26,997 nucleotides of DNA, taken from the NCBI RefSeq assembly GCF_021531655.1, contig NZ_JADYUF010000047.1, positions 1 through 26,997 on the forward strand. Reading direction: 5' to 3'. Under the pieces are notes generated by a model. It searched no databases. It saw nothing but the letters and a program-made list of their open reading frames with translations, and was not told the origin of the DNA. Of this stretch, positions 23,768 to 26,997 are shown piece after piece (the first letter of the stretch is position 1; each line of letters begins with the position of its first letter). The translations under genes were made by a program, and so were the position numbers. This DNA comes from Leyella stercorea (GTDB lineage Bacteria > Bacteroidota > Bacteroidia > Bacteroidales > Bacteroidaceae).

Positions 23768-24798
23768 TGAAGGACATACTCGATTGCAGCCTTTTGGCGC
23801 ACAATACGTTCGGCATCGAGGCACGATGCCGTCGCTTTCTTGAGTTTGACACTGTAGACGAGGCGCGTCAGGTGGCGGTCATCCTCACACAGTCGGCCAT
23901 GCCGTTCATCATCGTCGGCGAGGGCAGCAACCTGCTTCTCACACGCGACTATGAAGGCATTGTGGTTCATTCGGCCATACGCGACAAGTCGATGGTGATG
24001 GCTGACGCCAGTACCGAGACTGCCGACGACGTGTTCGTAAGCTACGGTTCGGGCGTGACGTGGGACGATGTCGTGGCTGAGAGTGTGGCAAACGGATGGC
24101 ACGGAGCCGAAAACCTCTCGCTTATTCCGGGTGAAGTGGGAGCCAGTGCCGTACAGAACATAGGCGCTTACGGAGCCGAAGCCAAGGACTTGATATTCGA
24201 TGTGGAGGCGGTAGAGATAGCTACGGGCAATGTGGTGCGTCTGTTCAATGCCGACTGCGAGTATGCTTATCGTCAGAGCCGATTCAAGCACGAGTGGAAG
24301 AACAAGTATCTCATTACGCATGTCACCTATCGCTTCTCGCGCACTTTCACCCCCGACCTCGACTACGGCAACATCCGCCATTCGCTCCAGAGCAAGGGCA
24401 TAGCAACGCCCACAGCCGAAGAGCTGCGCCAGACCATCATCGAAATACGCCAAGCCAAGCTGCCCGACCCTAAGGTTATGGGCAATGCAGGCAGCTTCTT
24501 CATGAATCCCGTTGTGGACCGCGACGTCTACGAGCGCCTTGCTGCACGATACGAGGGTATGCCGCATTATGTGGTTGACCCGGAGCATATCAAGATTCCT
24601 GCCGGATGGATGATTGAGCAGTGCGGATGGAAGGGCCGTTCGCTCGGTAGGGCAGGGGTTCACGACCGTCAGGCGCTTGTGCTGGTAAACCGTGGTGGAG
24701 CTACAGGCAACGAGGTTGTGGCTCTGTATGAGCAGATTATAAAGGACGTGAAGGCCAAGTTCGGAATCGAAATACATCCCGAGGTGAACGTCATATAA
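23767..24798 (+). CDS. murB: UDP-N-acetylenolpyruvoylglucosamine reductase
   Basis: This 343-residue FAD enzyme reduces UDP-GlcNAc-enolpyruvate to UDP-MurNAc with NADPH in peptidoglycan synthesis. The FAD-binding VGEGSNLLLTRDYEG (about 50-65) and the PGEVGASAVQNIGAYG segment are present. Catalytic residues fit the type I enzyme: an Arg in YRQSR (169 or 172), S243 in GNAGSFFMNP, and E339 in HPEVNVI. Length equals that of E. coli MurB. I chose the ATG at 23767, which overlaps the previous stop codon; an in-frame ATG at 23740 would add nine residues inside the upstream gene. A 29-bp hairpin follows. Confidence 0.96.
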   Translation: MKDILDCSLLAHNTFGIEARCRRFLEFDTVDEARQVAVILTQSAMPFIIVGEGSNLLLTRDYEGIVVHSAIRDKSMVMADASTETADDVFVSYGSGVTWDDVVAESVANGWHGAENLSLIPGEVGASAVQNIGAYGAEAKDLIFDVEAVEIATGNVVRLFNADCEYAYRQSRFKHEWKNKYLITHVTYRFSRTFTPDLDYGNIRHSLQSKGIATPTAEELRQTIIEIRQAKLPDPKVMGNAGSFFMNPVVDRDVYERLAARYEGMPHYVVDPEHIKIPAGWMIEQCGWKGRSLGRAGVHDRQALVLVNRGGATGNEVVALYEQIIKDVKAKFGIEIHPEVNVI

Positions 24799-24805
24799 AG
24801 GAACA

Positions 24806-24893
24806 GTGAAAAGGGAAAAGTGAAAAGGGAAAAGCACAGCGCATGCAGGCATATTGATTTTTCACTTTTCTCTTTTCACTTTTCCCTTTTCAT
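24806..24893. terminator. Long purine/pyrimidine hairpin after murB
   Basis: Arms of 29 bases (24806-24834, GTGAAAAGGGAAAAG units; 24865-24893, CTTTTC units) pair completely with only two G-T wobbles around a 30-base loop. Each arm is itself a direct repeat of about 15 bases. It may end the DUF4348-murB transcript, and the T-rich right arm could serve as its own U tract, but there is no classical T run after it. It may equally be an inserted simple-sequence repeat pair. Confidence 0.55.
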
Positions 24894-24945
24894 TTGATGC
24901 TGCAATAGGATTTATAACTCTTCATATTTTTCGTTTCTCATTTTC

Positions 24946-25791
24946 ATGGATACTTCACATGCCACTTCCGATTCTTCACACGGCACTCTTTACTCTTCAC
25001 TTTCTACTCTTCACTCTTCACTCAAGGTTACTCTCCTTGGTACAGGAACATCGGGCGGAGTCCCGTCGCTGGGATGTCAGTGTGACGTTTGTCGCAGCAC
25101 CGACCCACGCGACCGTCGTCTGCGTTGCGTAGCCCTTGTTGAGTCGGCCGCTACACGTGTGCTCATCGATTGCGGACCCGACATACGCCAGCAGCTCATG
25201 CCGTTGCCGTTCAAGCCGTTCGACGCAATCCTCATGACCCATATCCACTACGACCACGTGGGAGGCATCGACGATTTGCGCCCCTTCTCGGTGTTCGGAC
25301 AAATCCGGCTTTATGGCGACGACAAGACGTGCAGGCAGATACAGAATGTAATGCCCTATTGCTTTGGCGACCATCTTTATCCCGGTGTGCCACGACTCGA
25401 AATGCACGAGATATTCCCCCATGTGCCTTTGCATATAGGCGATTTGACCATTGTGCCCATACAGGTGATGCACGGCAAGATGCCGATACTCGGTTTCCGC
25501 ATCGGAACGTTTGCCTATATCACCGACATGAAGACCATTGCCGCCTCCGAACTACCATATCTTGAAGGAGTGGAGACACTTGTGGTCAATGCGTTGCGGT
25601 TTGAGAAGGAACACCACTCGCACCAGTTGGTCGATGATGCAGTACGCTTTGCACGCAGCATAGGGGCAAAGCGCACCTACATCACACACGTGTGCCATCA
25701 CATCGGACTATATACCCAGGCCCAGCAACGCATGCCCGACGGCGTGACACTGGCTTATGACGGGATGGTGATAAACGTGGATGCCAAGTAA
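24946..25791 (+). CDS. PhnP-like metallo-beta-lactamase-fold hydrolase
   Basis: This 281-residue protein has the metal-binding H99-x-H101-x-D103-H104 motif in THIHYDHVGG, the VTLLGTGTSGGVP opening strand, and a cysteine pair C44, C46, C49 in GCQCDVC that resembles the structural zinc site of PhnP (cyclic phosphate phosphodiesterase). Later metal ligands are likely in VMHGKMP and THVCHH. The exact substrate is unknown; PhnP itself acts in phosphonate use, but no phn genes are here. The first 26 residues (Ser/His/Thr/Leu) are encoded by TTCACTCT-type simple repeats, and most relatives begin at the KVTLLG strand. No in-frame ATG lies closer, so the extension is probably translated. Confidence 0.88.
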   Translation: MDTSHATSDSSHGTLYSSLSTLHSSLKVTLLGTGTSGGVPSLGCQCDVCRSTDPRDRRLRCVALVESAATRVLIDCGPDIRQQLMPLPFKPFDAILMTHIHYDHVGGIDDLRPFSVFGQIRLYGDDKTCRQIQNVMPYCFGDHLYPGVPRLEMHEIFPHVPLHIGDLTIVPIQVMHGKMPILGFRIGTFAYITDMKTIAASELPYLEGVETLVVNALRFEKEHHSHQLVDDAVRFARSIGAKRTYITHVCHHIGLYTQAQQRMPDGVTLAYDGMVINVDAK

Positions 25792-25833
25792 CGAAGCCCC
25801 TTTGGGCAAAAGGAATACTTTTAACAATCTTTA

Positions 25834-25914
25834 TGTGCCATACAGACCGCATATTATAATATATTTTGTAATTTCGCAGCTAAATGGCATACTACACCAT
25901 TTTAAAATGGCACA
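25834..25914. promoter_or_regulatory. Inverted repeats upstream of the SPOR gene
   Basis: CCATTTTAAAATGG at 25897-25910 is a perfect 14-base palindrome. Its right side continues as ATGGCACA (25907-25914), the complement of TGTGCCAT at 25834-25841. Between them TAATTTCGC (25869-25877) could be a weak -7 element. A regulatory role for the SPOR-ruvX pair is possible but unproven. Confidence 0.35.
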
Positions 25915-25972
25915 CGAACGTAGTGCTGTAACATAGAACATTAAAAACAAAAATTCTAATAACTACATTGGT

Positions 25973-26461
25973 ATGAAGAAATCATTGGTATTGTGCGCAG
26001 GTGTATGCGTGGCATTGTCTTTCACAAGCTGTAAGTCGAACGAGAGTGCCTATAAGAAAATGTACGATAAGGCTCAGGCCAAGCACGAGCAGCCGGCCAC
26101 TCAGCCAGTTCAGGAGCAGGCTCCGGTAGTAGCTCCGCTCGTAGAGAAGCCAGCCAATCAGGCTACTGTTATCGACAATTCTGACAACGTAGCTGTACGT
26201 TCGGAGGATTTCACTCTTGTTAGCGGTTCAGGTCTGAGCAACTTCAGTGTGGTTGTAGGTTCGTTCTCGGTTAAGGCTAACGCCGAGGGTCTCCAGAGCC
26301 AGCTCAACAACGCAGGCAAGAACGCCCAGATTGTGTACAACTCAGAGCGCGGACTCTATCGCGTAGTAGCTGCCACATTCGCTACAAAGTCGGAGGCTGC
26401 AAGCTCACGCGACCAGCTCATCGGCCAGTATCCAGGTGCTTGGTTGCTGTATAAGAAGTAA
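25973..26461 (+). CDS. SPOR-domain lipoprotein
   Basis: This 162-residue lipoprotein has lipobox LSFTSC (C20), a Gln/Pro/Ala-rich linker (about 35-60), and a SPOR domain (about 83-160; NFSVVVGSFSVKANAEGLQSQL ... GLYRVVAATF). SPOR domains bind peptidoglycan strands lacking stem peptides and draw proteins to the division site, so it is probably a septal envelope protein. The linker would span from the outer membrane to the wall. It precedes ruvX by four bases, so they are probably co-transcribed. Confidence 0.92.
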   Translation: MKKSLVLCAGVCVALSFTSCKSNESAYKKMYDKAQAKHEQPATQPVQEQAPVVAPLVEKPANQATVIDNSDNVAVRSEDFTLVSGSGLSNFSVVVGSFSVKANAEGLQSQLNNAGKNAQIVYNSERGLYRVVAATFATKSEAASSRDQLIGQYPGAWLLYKK

Positions 26462-26465
26462 ATCC

Positions 26466-26882
26466 GTGTCTCGAATACTTTCAATTGACTACGGCAAGAA
26501 GCGCACTGGCTTGGCAGTTACCGATCCATTGCAGATTGTTCCAGGCGGATTGGCCACTGTGGCAACGTCCGACCTTATGAAATATCTTAAGGATTACGTC
26601 TCGCGCGAGCCTGTTGAGCGCATTGTCATAGGCGAACCACGCCAGATGAACGGTCAACCGAGCGAGAACTTGGCGCGTGTCCAGCAGTTTGTTTCGCAAT
26701 GGCGCAAGCAAATGCCCGACATCCCCATCGAGTTTTTCGATGAGCGCTTCACGTCGGTACTTGCCCATAAGGCGATAATCGACAGCGGCATTGGCCGTAA
26801 GGCACGCCAGAACAAGGCGCTGGTAGACGAGATAAGTGCAACGATTATTCTGCAGGATTACCTGCGTTCGAAGGGTTTGTAA
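26466..26882 (+). CDS. ruvX: RuvX/YqgF Holliday junction resolvase-like protein
   Basis: This RNase H-fold protein is 138 residues from the GTG at 26466, the same length as E. coli YqgF. Conserved segments are ILSIDYGKKRTGLAV with the first catalytic Asp, VIGEPRQMNGQPSENL, and FDERFTSVLAH with the DER acidic pair; a last Asp lies in ALVDEISA. Family members are linked to Holliday junction resolution and to 16S rRNA 5'-end processing. An ATG at 26436 would add ten unconserved residues and overlap the SPOR gene by 26 bases, so I prefer the GTG start, preceded by an AAGAAG stretch. Confidence 0.92.
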   Translation: MSRILSIDYGKKRTGLAVTDPLQIVPGGLATVATSDLMKYLKDYVSREPVERIVIGEPRQMNGQPSENLARVQQFVSQWRKQMPDIPIEFFDERFTSVLAHKAIIDSGIGRKARQNKALVDEISATIILQDYLRSKGL

Positions 26883-26926
26883 CCTTTCTATATACAAAAA
26901 GAGGGTGTGTCAAAACTCAATTCTAC

Positions 26927-26971
26927 GGGCTGAAAGCCCAAAAAGCACATAGCCCAAGGCAGCGCCTTGGG
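26927..26971. repeat. Paired extragenic palindromes (REP-like)
   Basis: GGGCT-GAA-AGCCC (26927-26939) and CCCAAGGC-AGC-GCCTTGGG (26953-26971) are two perfect hairpins 13 bases apart. Such hairpin pairs are dispersed in Bacteroidales genomes and can be mobilised by REP-associated tyrosine transposases. No transposase is in the window. GAGGGTGTGTCAAAAC at 26901-26916 just upstream looks like the left arm of a terminator whose right arm is not seen. Confidence 0.6.
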
Positions 26972-26997
26972 TGTACGGATTGAAAATAGCAAAACGC

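Noticed and set aside
23665..24852. 395-codon minus-strand frame opposite murB
   Set aside because: It is a shadow of the murB coding sequence, whose catalytic motifs are complete; the antisense peptide shows no domain.

Overview
The window looks like chromosome of a Bacteroidales bacterium, most likely of the Prevotella group. Three things point there. Promoters follow the Bacteroidetes form (a TTG/TTTG near -33, about 20 bases, then TAnnTTTG near -7). Shine-Dalgarno sequences are weak. The gene families are typical: an AAA ATPase with DUF4143, a PspC/PadR pair, a DUF4348 lipoprotein, a SPOR lipoprotein next to RuvX, and a TonB-receptor-like beta-barrel with an N-terminal carboxypeptidase-like domain. 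The species assignment is inference. I see no complete transposon, prophage or CRISPR array; the mobile-looking content is short repeats.

Layout. 1-1910: an AAA ATPase (DUF4143) gene behind a duplicated dyad, then a gene-poor stretch with a 23-bp tandem repeat and a candidate small RNA with its own promoter and terminator. 1911-6955 (minus): a three-gene unit padR - pspC - outer-membrane barrel, with a perfect dyad over the predicted padR promoter. 7202-9436 (plus): nth (endonuclease III) and a short ComEC. 9379-13922 (minus): porin - imelysin lipoprotein - di-heme oxidoreductase lipoprotein, whose last gene overlaps comEC tail to tail. 14167-18635 (plus): a hemerythrin/LuxR fusion regulator, nrdD, nrdG and a second LuxR-type regulator coupled to nrdG. 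18616-21264 (minus): a DbpA-like RNA helicase and a secreted phospholipase D/cardiolipin-synthase-like protein. 21265-21744: a 22-bp tandem repeat and a terminator. 21745-22782 (minus): pheS. 22916-26882 (plus): DUF4348 lipoprotein, murB, a PhnP-like metallo-hydrolase, SPOR lipoprotein and ruvX. The window ends in paired extragenic palindromes.

The most interesting part is 9.4-18.6 kb. An envelope set with heme-binding and iron-linked proteins (porin, imelysin, DHOR) is divergent from a regulator whose sensor domain resembles the iron-centre repair (RIC/ScdA/YtfE) hemerythrins. Next comes the oxygen-sensitive anaerobic ribonucleotide reductase NrdDG, then a second regulator whose DNA-binding domain is a close relative of the first one's. 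The nrdD leader holds three segments that can form mutually exclusive hairpins. I read this, as inference, as a redox/iron/NO-responsive module of anaerobic metabolism. Other genes are housekeeping: DNA repair (nth, ruvX), translation (pheS, helicase), and cell wall (murB, SPOR).
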